A model generated the notes under the pieces. That model worked only from the letters and a program-made list of their open reading frames with translations, made no database searches and was not told where the DNA came from. From Penelope pileata (lineage: Eukaryota > Chordata > Aves > Galliformes > Cracidae), in assembly GCA_013396635.1 (NCBI GenBank), contig WBMW01000581.1, positions 124,001 through 188,000 of the forward strand: 64,000 nucleotides of DNA, in the 5' to 3' direction. The position numbers and the translations under genes were made by a program. Shown here piece by piece: positions 22,095-34,070 of the stretch. Positions within the stretch are counted from its first letter, which is position 1. The number at the start of each line of letters is the position of its first letter.

Positions 22095-25000
22095 CAATAG
22101 GTTGACCCATTCATCCCAAAGCATAAATGCTTCAGAGGTACAAATGTAAAAGACAAGGATGTTGGATGCTTTTGATTATTATTTCTTCCACATGGAAATT
22201 AAATTGTAGCAAGTAACAAACATTAATGAACTCTCTGGAAATATTAGCATTATTAAATGTATTTTTCTCAGTCAATAAGTAGCATACCAGTGAAAAGGAA
22301 AAACAAACCATCAGCTGCTACAGGCTCCTTCTTAGATGCTTGGAGACACTCAGCAAAATCTTTGCAAAAATTCACCTGGCAATAGTATAAGCAAAATTTC
22401 ATCCTGGCACTATCAGCTCAGCTCCTTTCTCCTTTTCTCTTGGTAGACCCTGAGGAGTGGAAATTCTGTCCCATGTAAAAGGTCTTGACACAAGAAAGAT
22501 TTTGCATGGGTCAAGGGCTTGGATTTCATATCCAGCTCTCCCATCAGGGAGAAGCAATAAAAAGATTAATACTGATGGGCCTAACAAAGGGTTTATAGGT
22601 CTTATTGATGGCCTAGCCATGGATCAGACATCAGGAAAGGAGAGCTCTCTTCTATAGATTAATTGATCATTCATTACAATGATCTCTCTAAGCATTCAAA
22701 GGTCCTTCTGCATTTTTGACTTCATGTTTTCAGACCTGTCCCAGCTGGCTGTTTCCTCTGTCTGCTTCCTCAGCATCCCTTGATCTCAATTTCAAACTAC
22801 ATTTCTTCTTATTCTCTCTCACCCTCCTCTTCTTTCCCTTTCACTGTTGTCCTCATAATTAACTATCCCCTCTAGCTCTCCCCATCTTAACTTCACAAAC
22901 ACACTGACCTGGCCTGCGCTGGGTCCTCTCGGACTGCCTCTTGCTGCCTGGCCATTGCTAGGCACACCTTTGCTGCCCAGCCTCACTGAGGACAACAAGA
23001 TGGTGGCTTCTGTGCAGGTGAAAAAATGTCACTAAGCCACAGGCTTCAGCCAGCTATGGGAAGTGGTAAATAGACCCAAAAAAGATCTGACAGGACAAAG
23101 CGAGTTGGTCATCCCAGCCAACAGCTCTCCAGTTTTAAGAAAAACAGAGATTGACTCTTACGTGGCAAAGACTATTGTGAACCATGGCGGCAACAGTACT
23201 GAAGTGGTGCAGCCTGTGGGGTGTGCTCCGGAGCACGCGCCCTGGCTGCCACAGACCAGGGGGGCTCAGGCACTGAAATCTCCAGGACGAGTTAGTGAGA
23301 AGTAAATGCTGTAAAACATTTCATTCTCCCACAAAATCAATTGTAGATCAGTTTTATTAAAAACAAAAATGTCCTTTCTTCATTCAATAACGATTTTTCT
23401 TTTTGTATTAATTTTCATTATTGTTGTTCCTTCAGGGTTCCTGGCCTATAAGAGACCTATTGCAAACTTTGTGGTTCTGGCCCCTTCTCCAGGCCAAAAG
23501 TGATGTGGCAGGGGTTGGCCTGGAGCTGCTCACTCAATCCATGGATAAGGTCAGAGAACCTGCAGTTCCTGGGATGTATGTCTGCTTGCTGTTATAGCTG
23601 GGAGGGCATTTAGTTGCTCATTTGCAGACACAATGTATGCACCAGACTAACTTTGCCATCCCCGTAGTCCTATTTCTATTCTGCAGCCTGGAAAAGAGCG
23701 TGGCTGCTTGCATGGTCCTGGGGCAAATGTAGTCCAGTGGAGGAGGAGCCTTCACATCTTCCTTCCTCCCAGCTGGTGGGAGATACATCCCAGAGAGAGA
23801 AGCAGGAAGCTGTGAAGGGACCACCAGACATTCCTCAGAGGCTGATACTCAGAAGAAGCATAGCTTCAAAACAGGAGTGTTCCTCATCTTCAGAGACCTG
23901 CCAGCAATTCACTACCTCAGTAATGGGTTCCAGTTCAGAGTTCAGGTGCCTGGAATTTGCACTCCATCAAAAAATTCTGCAAAATGCAAAATGCAAAAAA
24001 AAAAAAAAAAGGCTGAAATACATTACCACTTGGAAAAGGATTTGGGGGTTGTCTATTTTTTTAGGATTTGGGTGGTTGTTTTTGAGGAGGAAGGTAGTTA
24101 AAGAGTTTGCAAACAGTAAGAGAAGTACAAAGATAAATTCAGTATTTGAAGTCTTACACTTGTGAGCTCTTTATATGGCATTTGAAATATTCAATGTGTT
24201 TATGAATGGAAGGACTCAAATCCAAAAAAGTTACGTATGTATCTGTCTGAGTACCAAGGGGACCATCCTGTGACTCGCTGTCCCTCGGGTACTCCATTGG
24301 TGCCATTTGTGTTTGTTCATGAACGTCTTTCACTATCAGAAATGAAGAATTCAGAAAATTGTTAGGAATCTGAGATTGCTGTTTCCTGTCAAACATCTGC
24401 ACAGAGCTTTGTTCTGCTTCAAAGCTCAAGTCAACTGTGTTTAATATCTGAATTTGCCTCTGAAGCAGCAGCAACGGCGACTGACAGTAATAAAACCCTA
24501 CAGGAAATCAGCTCAGAGTACAGCATATGCGAGCCAGGTCTTGGTTAGATCTATCTTAAAAGCCAGGATGAAAGGCAAAGCCAAGAGGACTCTGCATCAG
24601 CAGGTTAAAGTGTGGTTGCCCATTGCTTGTTGGAATTAAAGGATCTTACAGAGCTCTTCCATTCATCCCTCTCACAGAGAGACTGCCGTGCGCTAAGTCA
24701 GCCAAGGGTCTTACACTTCTAGCTATTTTGGTGCATTCTGAAGTTGTTTCTATTCTTAATACTCCATCGCCATTAAATTACAGCCAGCTGTGTCCTGTCA
24801 CTGACATTTTTTGCAAACTGATTTTAAAGTGTAGTGCTTGCAGTTCGTAGATTTTTGATTATGCGAGAGCTGGCTAACACAGCAGAGCAGAGAGCAGCCC
24901 ATAAGCTTGTCCTGCAGTATTTCGTAATTAATATGAAATGCAGTCAAAGTGGATAAGGGTCTGGATGCTGTGGAAAACTGTTCATGAAAGGGGTTTTAGG

Positions 25001-26308
25001 CATAAAGGAAATTAAAGCTCAAACCAACTTTGCTTGAATGAACAGGAGTGATATTTTGACATGGCATTTAACATTTCCCATATGGTTTGAACTAGAGCTG
25101 ATGTGAAACCTTTCAAAACATTTTCCTTGTGTGCAAAGAGACCCTTTACAACACAAGAAGAAAAAAAACCCACCAACATTAAACTGTTTGACTGTTAGAG
25201 CCATTTTAATTAAACAATTTAGGTGGCCTGTGCATCTCCCAGATGGGGAGGACTCAGATGCTGCTTCAAAAGGCAGCTGCTGGCCCTGTTCTGCTCATTG
25301 CAGGGAAATGGCAAAAGAGTGAGCTGCAATCTCTCACCCAGGCCTGGCCCTGCACTTCAGGGATGCTTGTTTGTTCCTGGCCACGTAAATCTGGTTTCCG
25401 GTGCATGGCTGACCATATGTGCGTGGCTGACCACATGAAGGTAGGGGCTTCTTAAAAGTAATTCTTGATATTGAGGATGTCAAAGTGTTTGTGCACAGAG
25501 CTAGCAGTGCTCTGTGGTATTGTGATTTTCCTGCAGTTGGGTGCTCTGCGCTTTCTGAAGACACGGCCCTGAGAGATTATGGGATGGCTGGCAGTCAAAG
25601 CAGCCCTTTGCCTTTGTGAATCAGGAGCCCAAATATGTGATGAAAGGGCAAAAAAGAGTGTGTGGGCGAAGGCAACCTGATCATCATACCTCTACAAGTC
25701 TGCAACCAAAGAAAGGAAGGATTTTGCATAAAAAGTTATTTGCAACAAGCAACCTGACCTGCTCGCCAAGTGACCTCAATCTGCCTTGCAGGGGAACTTT
25801 AAAGCCTAATTAGCTGTTGAAGGGCACCCAGCTGTGCTGAGGAAAGGTGCTCCCCAGTGCTGGGGAAGGTGGAAGGCATTACATGGCTGTAGGCTCGCTG
25901 TGTGCCATCAGCACTGCTTGAGGATGCTGGGGGTTTCAGAGTCTTCTCTCCCTCAGCACGCAGTGCTTGAAGTCAGGGCTTGCTATTCAGGGAGCAAGGC
26001 AGAGCTAAATCCACCAAGGTCAGAGATCCTGGGGCAAGAGGGCTCACCACTTTGTGAAGCAAATTTAATTTTTAAGCATGCAGTGCAAAATGCTCGGAGT
26101 GCTATTTCCTTGCTATGCAACGCCATTCATACATGGCTCTTGGCAGAAGCTGATGTTTGTCTCCAAATGCATGGCAGGGCTGGGTTTGCCTGATTGTAAC
26201 TTTTCCGTGGGATTTGTTTCTGCAGCTCTTGTCTGGCTCCAAGGATCGCTGATCAGATTACTACTGAGTAACTCCTGCGAAGGAACATTTTTATTTCCTT
26301 GACTTATG

Positions 26309-26335
26309 TTTTTTTTTTTTGTTTTTTTTTTTTTT
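26309..26335. repeat. T12-G-T14 homopolymer tract
   Basis: T12 at 26309-26320 and T14 at 26322-26335 are separated by one G. Read on the minus strand it is an A-rich run, but the flanking sequence shows no recognisable retrotransposon body. Confidence 0.9.
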
Positions 26336-26839
26336 GAGTTATCTCAAGTGAAAAGATCACCTGATAACCCCCCTGAAGAGCAGTGAATGTTCTGAATCCC
26401 AGTAGGACGGCAAGCAGCATGGCTAATTTCTTCTCTCCCAAATTGTCTAATTTCCAAGCAACTGTTGCTGCCGAGCAATTTGTCAAATAGGCTGAGACAG
26501 TTTGGGCTGGAAAAAGAAAGATAACAAAGATCCGCTGTATTCCTTATTTTCAATAGAGGATCAAAAGTGAGTATGGTCCTTCAGAAAACAGAAGCTAAGG
26601 GAAGAAAAGCAATAATTTTCTTTCTTTCTTTTTTTTTTAAATCCGGATTGTAGTCAAGGGCTTGAAGGCTCCTTCAAGGAGAGCAGTAGCCCACGTTACA
26701 AACTTACCCTTCTAGAAAGAAGAAAAGACTCCAGAAATCAAAGGATCTTCAGGCTGTCTGAATTGCAGGAAAAAAAAAATAAAAGCCCACACACTTACAA
26801 TGCCGAAGCATCAGCTCACATAAATTCTAATGAGCTGCC

Positions 26840-27060
26840 ATAAAACGACTCTATCAGGCCGTAAGTCAACACTGCCATGACCGCGTCCCCTCCGGTGCCG
26901 GAGACTTGCCTAATATTGATACTCGCCTCGTTTCACTCCTGTGTGAGTCATGCTTTTGGCACGCTTTCCTCCCCACTCCTCCACACGCGGCAGCAGCGGG
27001 ATCGCGTCCCCGGCCAGGCGCGGTGGGCTCGGTGCCAGCAGCAAGTGGGAGCTGCTTCAC
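26840..27060. promoter_or_regulatory. small CpG-rich patch
   Basis: By eye there are roughly 19 CpG dinucleotides in about 220 bp (for example CCGCGTCCCC, GGATCGCGTCCCCGG, AGGCGCGGTGGG), in surroundings that are otherwise CpG-poor. It is too short for a classic CpG island. It could be an alternative promoter, an enhancer or an exon, and it is near the minus-strand candidate at 28.1 kb. No exon boundaries are evident. Confidence 0.35.
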
Positions 27061-28098
27061 CAACAGCCTCCTCAGGGCTGGTTTCTTACGCCTTTCATAG
27101 AGGGTGCCAGAAAGCAGGGACAGTCCGAGCTCCGTCCCTTAGGAGATGGGGCTGAACCTGCTCCATCAGTGCGGATCTCAGGGTATCCCTCATGGGACTT
27201 CACTGAGTCTCACCCTTAATTATGTCACTGATAGAGCTGCTGCTGCTTCTCTGGAGGTGTTACGAGACCTTTTAGCCCTCCATGGGAAATTTTGCTGGGC
27301 AGCATCCTCTGTGATGGGAGAGAAGTGCTTTTCTCTGCAGTAATGTATTCAGGGTTATGGCAAATGTGGAATGTTTTCGTAATTTTTTTAAGAAGGTGCT
27401 GCAGGATTTGCTCTGTACATTGTATTGAGTTGTGTCAGGGGTGTGGGAGGATTGGTTTCTGCCTGCAAACAGGAAAATAAGGCAGAATGTCTGAAACACC
27501 ATTAACCCATGAGAGCACGTTATCAGCAGTTACCGGGCATCACGTGTCCAGGGGGAGCGCTGCCTGTTGAGATGGAAACAGTGGTTTGGGAGAGAGAATT
27601 TCCTTTGGGAGCAACAAAATGTAGGCACAGCCTTCGTCCAGCCATGTGGATGTCAGGCTTATTTGCCGGGCATCAGCCCCATGCCCTGACCATGTTCTGG
27701 GATTATGGGGCCCTCGCAGGGTGACAGCTCTGCACTTTGTGTACAAACCCAGGCATCTGTTCTCTCCTGAGGTCTCTCATCATTCCAGTGAAGCTGCAGC
27801 AGCACAGAGAAATGCTTGGAAGAACACAGCTGGAGATGGGAGATGGTGCAGGCTGGGGCTCTGTTGTACCATGCAGGCCTGTGCATGGTGGGGAGGACAG
27901 GGATGCAAGGGCACTTGTGCATACCATGGCAGCACCTAGTGGTTTAGAATAGGCTGGGAATTAAGGCATCTTTCTATTAGAATAGAGCAAAGGTAGTGTG
28001 TAACCCACTGATGTGTGCTTTGTGGGACACTGGACTGAAATTCTTTTTTGCAAAAGCCACATGCAGCAGGCATGGTCGCTTCCAGTGACATCGCTTAC
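27061..28098. other. noncoding interval, nothing recognised
   Basis: Moderately GC-rich, with overlapping open frames of under 100 codons on both strands. No splice pair or repeat stands out. Confidence 0.55.
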
Positions 28099-28164
28099 CT
28101 GTTAGCATGGTGCTTGTGGCAGCTGAGCTCATTTGGTCTCAAGGACAGAAACAAGCAGAGGGTG
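28099..28164 (-). other. candidate internal exon, unidentified (minus strand)
   Basis: On the minus strand the acceptor GTCCTACCTTTGTTTTTAG precedes a 66-nt interval, a multiple of three, ending at TAACAG|GTAAGC, a near-consensus donor. One frame is open across it (it contains LFLSLRPNELSCHKHHAN); the other two have stops. It is one of the better-scoring minus-strand splice pairs in the window. I recognise no protein, and a noncoding RNA exon is equally possible. It could share a transcript with the minus-strand candidates at 19.7, 14.3, 7.3 or 0.1 kb, but no phase-consistent chain emerged. Confidence 0.22.
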
Positions 28165-30644
28165 CTAAAAACAAAGGTAGGACTCCATCCTTTGAAGAAA
28201 TTTCAGCTGTAACAGCTTTGTGAGGGCATTTAAGGGAACTATACCTAGGGCTGAGATTTCAGCAACTGAGAAGCGAAAGTATTCCTCCTGGGGATGCTTC
28301 TTACAAAGCCAGGATAATCCAGCACTGGAGGCAGGATGCAGGGCAGAGCATGGATGAAGGGATCTGAGCCAGTGGTGCTCCTACAAGAAAGAATAACGTA
28401 GCCAAGAGCTAGAGGAAGCTGAGCAATGGAGGCAGACAGCAAAGGCCTCTGGAATTTTAGTGCTTAGTTTACTGCAAAAAAAAAAAGGTGCAATCTTGCA
28501 CAAATGCAAATAGAAGGCAGGCGGCTTGGCATAACCAATGAAAATAATGGAAATGCAAACAGGGTGTTAAATAAGAGATGAGAAATGTTAATTTATTATT
28601 ATGGCTTTAAGGGGAATTGTGACTTTTCTGAAGCGATTTTAATAAGTGAGTTAGGAGACAGAAGTAATTCTGGAAGCACAGCTCACAGATTTGTATCAGG
28701 AACCCCAGAAATGCACCCACCAAACCTGCTGGGGACTGCTGGGGAATCCTATGTGGGTGCCAATGAAACATGCAGTGGGAAGTAGGTGCCCTGGAGGAGC
28801 TGATCCACTCCCAGTGCCCCTGGACCCAGGCAGGTGGTCACCCAGGGCTGGTGTCTTTCACATGATGCAGCAGTTCCCTCTGCCAACGAGACATGAAACA
28901 TGAGATCTGCCATGGCATGGAGAGCACAGGGCACATTTCTGGGCGCTGCAGCCTGCCCACCTGTACAGGGACAGAGAGAGGGAGCCCAGGCCCGGCATCA
29001 TCATCCCGTACCTCCTCAGTTCCTGCAGTAGGGAACCTAAAGGGGTGGATGCTCTGCACCAGGTTCAGAACCGAGGAAAGTAAACTTTTTTTCTGGTGGC
29101 TTCACTTTGCATGCAGAGCATGTGCAAAAGCAGGGATCTCTGTAGTATCACATCATTGCTGCACCCTTCTGCAGATCTCTGTCTGCAGCCCCTTCACTTG
29201 TGGGGAAGATCTGAGCATCCCAGGAGACAGTCTGCTTGGTCATTCATTTGTGGGTCCTCATCACGTACCAAGCAGGAAGGGCTGCTCCCTTGCTCCAAGG
29301 AGCACTTCAGGATGCCATACAGACGGTGCTTGTTGCTTCTCAGGGTAGAGGAAAGGAATTCAAAGTGCAGCTGGGTTGTCAGAACGGTTCTGCCTCTCTT
29401 CACCGCTCGTGTTTGCAAACAATGGGTTGCCTGTTTCAGACAAACAGTAATTTTAGAAAATTGGCAAACAGGGGCATGTGTGATCTGCTGCAATGCGTGA
29501 ATGTACAGGTGGGAAAACGATAATCCTAGGAGCAGGAAGAGATGCTCTTAGCAACTTAGAGCTGAAATATGAACCCAGACTCACACCTACAAGCAGGCAA
29601 GTTGTAAAGTCTGTGAAAACCAGTAAACTGATGGTTTATGGCCAAAAGAATAGGATTTGCAATTCTTTTACAGACATAAGCGAGACTCCCAGTGATGCCA
29701 TCAGGCAGAATGTTCCTGGAGGAGGAGGATGTGCTGTTCTCCAAGGAACATTTGGCTCTGCAGGAGGCAGAAAGCTAGGGAGAGGGTGGCCTTCTATTTG
29801 CTACCAAGGTTTTACTGAAGATAGCCTTTGTGCAGGAGAGCAGCAAGCCCTACTCATGGCTTCCACCTCTCTGAAAAGCCGTGCCAATTGAGGGGCTCAG
29901 AGGGGCTATTTTGGGATGGGTTCCCCCACTGAGGTCTGATTTGAGACCCAGAGCAGCAGCACCCAGTTGAGCATGCAACACTGTTGTGCTCAGGGCACTC
30001 TTCGTTCCAGGCTGAGCCCAGGGACCGAAGGGGAGGCTTTCGGTGAGGAGCGCAGTCCAGCAGAGCTGCCTGTCTCAACAATTCACAGCAAGATAAACAC
30101 GCGGGCTGTTTCCCTTTCCTAAGGGCCGTGTGTTTTATAGGTGTCTGCAGGGCAGGCGCTGGCGCTGACAGCCTGCCACTCAAGGCACAAGCAGGCATGC
30201 TCCCAAGGTCACCCAGTCAGTTATAGGAAGTGAACCAGAATAAACAGTCTCTCCGTCAGCCTCTCTTTGCCAGCAGGCTTGCAGAAAGCTTCGGTGCTGC
30301 TCTCTGAGGGAAGCTGCCTGCCGTGAGATGTCTGGGGATTTATCTGGCTGCGGCTCAGCTCGCTTGCATGCTTGGTCTCCTCTCCCACATCTGCTTCCTT
30401 TCCCACCTCGTGTTTGGCACCTCCTGCTCCTGGCTGGCGAGCATAGAGGATCTCAGAGCCAATCTGTGGTTCTCTGGGTTCAGGTGAAGACTGTGCTCGC
30501 TATGTAATCCCAGATTAATTTTTTCCAGTGTTTTCCCACTGGGAAATTAACCTGTTAAAGACAGCTCACGCTTCCACGAGCTACGGGGAACCTCCTGCAC
30601 AGGTTGCTGTGTACAGCATGTCTGCAATTCCTGCTGGCTTTTAG
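28165..30644. other. noncoding interval, no gene recognised
   Basis: It contains A11-12 near 28.48 kb and several overlapping frames (up to 151 codons at 28893-29348) without a recognised domain. No repeat family was identified. Confidence 0.55.
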
Positions 30645-30702
30645 GCAACAGCTGAGTGTGAAGGGGTGAGGGCAGCTGCATCTGCCTTGTTCCACACCTG
30701 AG
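30645..30702 (+). other. candidate noncoding exon (plus strand)
   Basis: The acceptor TCTGCAATTCCTGCTGGCTTTTAG ends at 30644, and a consensus donor, CTGAG|GTGAGTG, follows 58 nt later. All three frames contain a stop within the interval, so if spliced it would be a noncoding RNA or UTR exon. No partner exons were identified. Confidence 0.18.
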
Positions 30703-31433
30703 GTGAGTGTGGTACTGCTTGCTCCAGCCTGGAGAGCTCAGCGACGAGCCCTGTGCCAGGACATCCGCACGGGAAAGGAAACAAGCCCTTTTCTCACTTC
30801 CCACTCACTAAAACAAAGGCTTGTTCTCAAGGTCTCATGTCTTTTCCTGAACTGTTTCTCCACAGACGACTGCTGCAGACCAGCGAGTGCTGATAGCATC
30901 AAGTTTCCCTTGGAAACACTCCAAGGGGTTCAGCTCTCTGGACCACACAGTTGCTATTCACACACGTCAGGAGCTACTGATCTGCCTGCATCCAACTGGA
31001 CTCTTCCTTTCTGTGCCATTGATCTCACACTTTTCTCAAGCACCAGCACGTGGTTAGCATTTCCCATCTCTAGCAGCTGAATCTTATTCCTTGGGCTCTG
31101 TGTGTTCAATATGTGCACATGTACGTGTGTAAGCACTCACATGCACCTTGGCTAAACAATGGCACAATTCTCTAAGACCAAGCTCACTTCTTCTCTTTAT
31201 AGGATGTATTGAACTGTTGCATGTGCCCAACGAAGAAGGGAAGATTTAGGTGAGACCCCAGAGTGATGTGATGAATGCCCAACAGCTAAATGGTCCTTGA
31301 AAAACAGTTTGAACTGTCCTTGCCGTCGAGCTGTAACAGAGCCCTCTGTGGTGGCTGCTGATCTAGAGCTTTCTCCCAGCTTTTAATCAATCTTAAGTTC
31401 TGTAAGTGATTTTTCTTCTTCCTTTGCTTTTTT
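30703..31433. other. noncoding interval, nothing recognised
   Basis: Unique-looking sequence up to the CR1 fragment. A short alternating purine-pyrimidine stretch (GTGCACATGTACGTGTGT) lies at about 31114-31131. Confidence 0.5.
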
Positions 31434-31500
31434 GGGAGACTTGGAGCTAGATGATCGTTAAGGTCCCTCCCAGCCCAATCTGATTCTAAGCCATTCTAAG
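31434..31500 (+). mobile_element. short CR1 LINE 3' end (sense)
   Basis: GAGCTAGATGATCGTTAAGG, TCCCTCCCAGCCCAATC and a terminal pair of diverged octamers (GATTCTAAG, CATTCTAAG) match the last 60-70 bp of CR1 in sense orientation. Sequence to the left is not recognisable CR1. It is a very short, fairly diverged, 5'-truncated copy. Confidence 0.8.
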
Positions 31501-31807
31501 CATGGGCTGGCTTGCTGGGTAACCTCAGTGAAGAGCTACCCACGATGGTGTGGGACCCATAAGAGGGATTTAGCTTTTTCAGTGTCCCATTGCAGAGTGG
31601 TGTTGTGGTTGTTGTTTTTTTGCCCCCACCCCAGCTTGTGGGTCTGCGCTCTCTCCTCTTGCTGCACATGATCCACAGGGCAGCAGCTGCTGAGAAGTAA
31701 GAGCGAAGCTTTCCTGCCTGGCCCCAGGCTGTGAAGCAGGCACAGCTCGTTGTCCAGAGCAGACAGAACCTTCACTAGCTCATGTTCAAGCTGTGAGAAA
31801 AATCTGG

Positions 31808-31836
31808 TTTTTTTTTTTCTTTTTTTCTTTTTTTTT
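31808..31836. repeat. interrupted poly-T tract
   Basis: T runs of 11, 7 and 9 are separated by single C bases. Low complexity. Confidence 0.9.
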
Positions 31837-33179
31837 ATCCTTACATGATTTTGTCCTAATGAGTCTGTTATTGGGAGAATCCACTTATCTTGGCAAGATC
31901 TGTATTAGGCATTTTGGATTACCTTTTGGCACAAAGCACACAGCCTGAGAAATGGCTTGGTGAGCCCAGTGCTGAAGCTTCCCTGCTGAATGTGAGCAGA
32001 GGTGGCTGCAGGAGGGGACAGTCAGTGGGGACACCATGGTGCTGGGGCACTGCCACCCCAGGGTCTGCAGGACAGCTGGAGGGGGCTTTTCCCTAGGAAA
32101 TGGTTGGAACCATTTCCTCCCTCCAATGGGGAGGAAAAGCAGCCTGCAAGTGGTGCTCGTGCCAAAGTTCTGAGCTTGTCCATACGCATGCTTCACCTCA
32201 GCCTGTCTTACACCACGTCAAAAATAACTGTGTGTTTTCATGATACATTGTCAATAAGGCCTTAAATGCTCAAACAAGCCTAACTGCAGTTAAGATCTCA
32301 GCATAAGTGACTTGAGAGAACTTGCTAGGAAAGGGTTATCCTCTTACAGACAGCTCATATAGCAAGCCCTCTTGAAGGACTGTCTCTGCCAGAAGGAACT
32401 TGAAAGCAGCATCTTGTGGGGAATAGGTTCCCTTCAGTGCACTCCCAGGCTGGAGCCTGAAGAATTCACTTACATCCAAAGAGTCTGATTAAGCTGTAAT
32501 GCAAATACGTGTTGGGATGTGACTGTTACTCCTGTTGTAATTGTTTCAGCAGGCGTTTGCTGGCAAAGTGAAGCATGAGCCTCCAGCTTGAGCTGTGGGA
32601 GCTGCCTCCTGCCTCTGCCCCCAGCTCACAGTGCGGCCCTGGGCACATCCTGGGGTCACACTGGGGCCTTGTTTCCCAGCCCTGAGACCCATGCAGTGAC
32701 TGCCCTGCACTCACACAGGGCCATCTGTGACACGTGAAGGCAGCGACTCATTCTGCCTTCCTCCTTCGTCCCTCCGGCAGCGAGGAGCCACACTAGTGCC
32801 AGTGAAGCTGCTCCTTGTAATGGGGTTTCTGAGGATAAGGGCAGCAGCGAGGTCTGCAGTGACCGCTCTGCACTTGGAGATGTGTGGGGGAAAGGCACTG
32901 TGTCATTACCAACAGCTAATTACGTTAAGTTCGTTACTGTTTCCTGCTGAAAGGATCAGTATTCAGAGCCTGATGCGTTCTCACAAGAAATCAATGGGAT
33001 ACAGCGTTTGTATTCATTTCTTTGAGAGCTTGGTGGGTCCTTAATGAAGACAGTGAATGGCATAAAATGTTACTTAAGAAGTGGTTACTGTGCCTGTGTA
33101 GGAACAAAGTGTATCTTTTTAAACAGCGAGGTTCTATTTCCCTCAAGCAATAGAAGCTTGCAGCTGCCTTTTTCCCTGC
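31837..33179. other. noncoding interval, nothing recognised
   Basis: Two moderately GC-rich blocks (31.95-32.1 and 32.55-32.85 kb) sit in otherwise average sequence. There is no convincing splice pair, repeat or protein match. Confidence 0.55.
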
Positions 33180-33750
33180 AGCCAGTTTTAAAACAGCTCG
33201 AACACACTCACACCCCTCCCCTGGGTGCTGCCCGGCCTCCCGAGGCTACAGCCAGTACCTTCCCTGCTTCTGTTCTTGCTCTCCTTCCCCTCCCTCCTCT
33301 GACTCCAGCTGAAATAAGCAGTTCCAGGCGATGCCCTACTCTGCCCAGACTCTGACATTTCCTATTAACATTTGGAGATGCAGATTAACATTTTGGTTAT
33401 TCGTCAAAGATGATTCCAGCGCTGCATACTCGTTACTGCTTCAGCTCCCGGCGAGAGGAACACCAAGCTCTCAGCAGGGCAGGAGGGGCAGCTGCCTCAC
33501 CTCGCTCCTGCTCTAGTACACGCTGCTGTGTTTCTCTTGTCCTTCCCGTAGCAACTCACCATAAACGTGCCCCATCCCTCGGTGACCGGCAGCTGCTGCA
33601 GCCCTGTCCCTCTTCCCAGAACCGACACGCACACCAGCACTTCCCCTTTCATTGTAACGGGGGAGGCCTGTCACGAACACCCGGAGGAACCGGGGCAGTG
33701 CTGCTTTCTCCACCATCACCAGCAGTGCAAGTTCTCCTTTGGCTGAGACC
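33180..33750. other. GC/CpG-enriched block with exon-like frames on both strands
   Basis: CpG is locally enriched (for example CCCGGCGAGAGG, CTCGGTGACCGGC, ACCGACACGC). Plus strand: a very strong acceptor, TGTTTCTCTTGTCCTTCCCGTAG, ends at 33551. The frame from 33552 is open for 64 codons (it contains LTINVPHPSVTGSCC and ACHEHPEEPGQCC) to TGA at 33744, with mostly G or C third bases. Minus strand: 33560-33667 is a 108-nt interval between an acceptor (GGTTCCTCCGGGTGTTCGTGACAG in outline) and the donor TTTATG|GTGAGTTG; it is open in two frames, one containing MKGEVLVCVSVLGRGTGLQQ. I recognise no protein on either strand. The low stop density may simply reflect GC content. Confidence 0.25.
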
Positions 33751-33984
33751 TCACACCTGCAGCTAAAGCCAGTGCGAACTTCCCTGATTGCTCGTGCAAC
33801 AATCTGCTCAGAGGGGTCCAACGGTGGGCTAGCATCCTCACAAAAGCACATGGTCCTGTAGCTCACCAGTATCAAGTCAGTCGTTCCTTCAAGTAGCCAA
33901 TGGAAGTGGCAATGTTGGGGTTTGATCTTGCAAACCCTTCTCATGCAGGGCACACTGCTGAGGTGAGCAGGCAGTACTGCAGTA

Positions 33985-34070
33985 ATCGTGGCATTGCAGA
34001 ATGGCTTGGGTTGGAAGGGACCTTGAAGATTGTCCACTTCCATCCCCTGCCATGGGGGATGAACCACTCC
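33985..34070 (-). mobile_element. CR1 LINE 3' end fragment (antisense)
   Basis: GCAGAATGGCTTGGGTTGGA and AGGGACCTTGAAGATTGTCC, then CCCCTGCCATGGGGGATGAACC, are a diverged reverse complement of the CR1 3' end. The terminal octamers are mutated (GTGGCATTGCAGAATGG). The copy is about 85 bp. The 221-codon minus frame that spans it is therefore not a gene. Confidence 0.85.

Larger units (their letters stand above)
19750..26839. other. noncoding interval, no gene recognised
   Basis: It contains AT-rich unique stretches (20.39-20.64, 22.1-22.35 and 24.84-25.2 kb) of the kind often conserved between vertebrates, a 22-bp triplicate at 22.03 kb, A16 at 23995-24010 and T runs at 26.31 kb. Frames of up to 148 codons (21531-21977) look like chance. 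Confidence 0.55.

Noticed and set aside
23995..24010. A16 run as a possible retrocopy tail
   Set aside because: No processed-gene body precedes it, and A runs of this size are common here.
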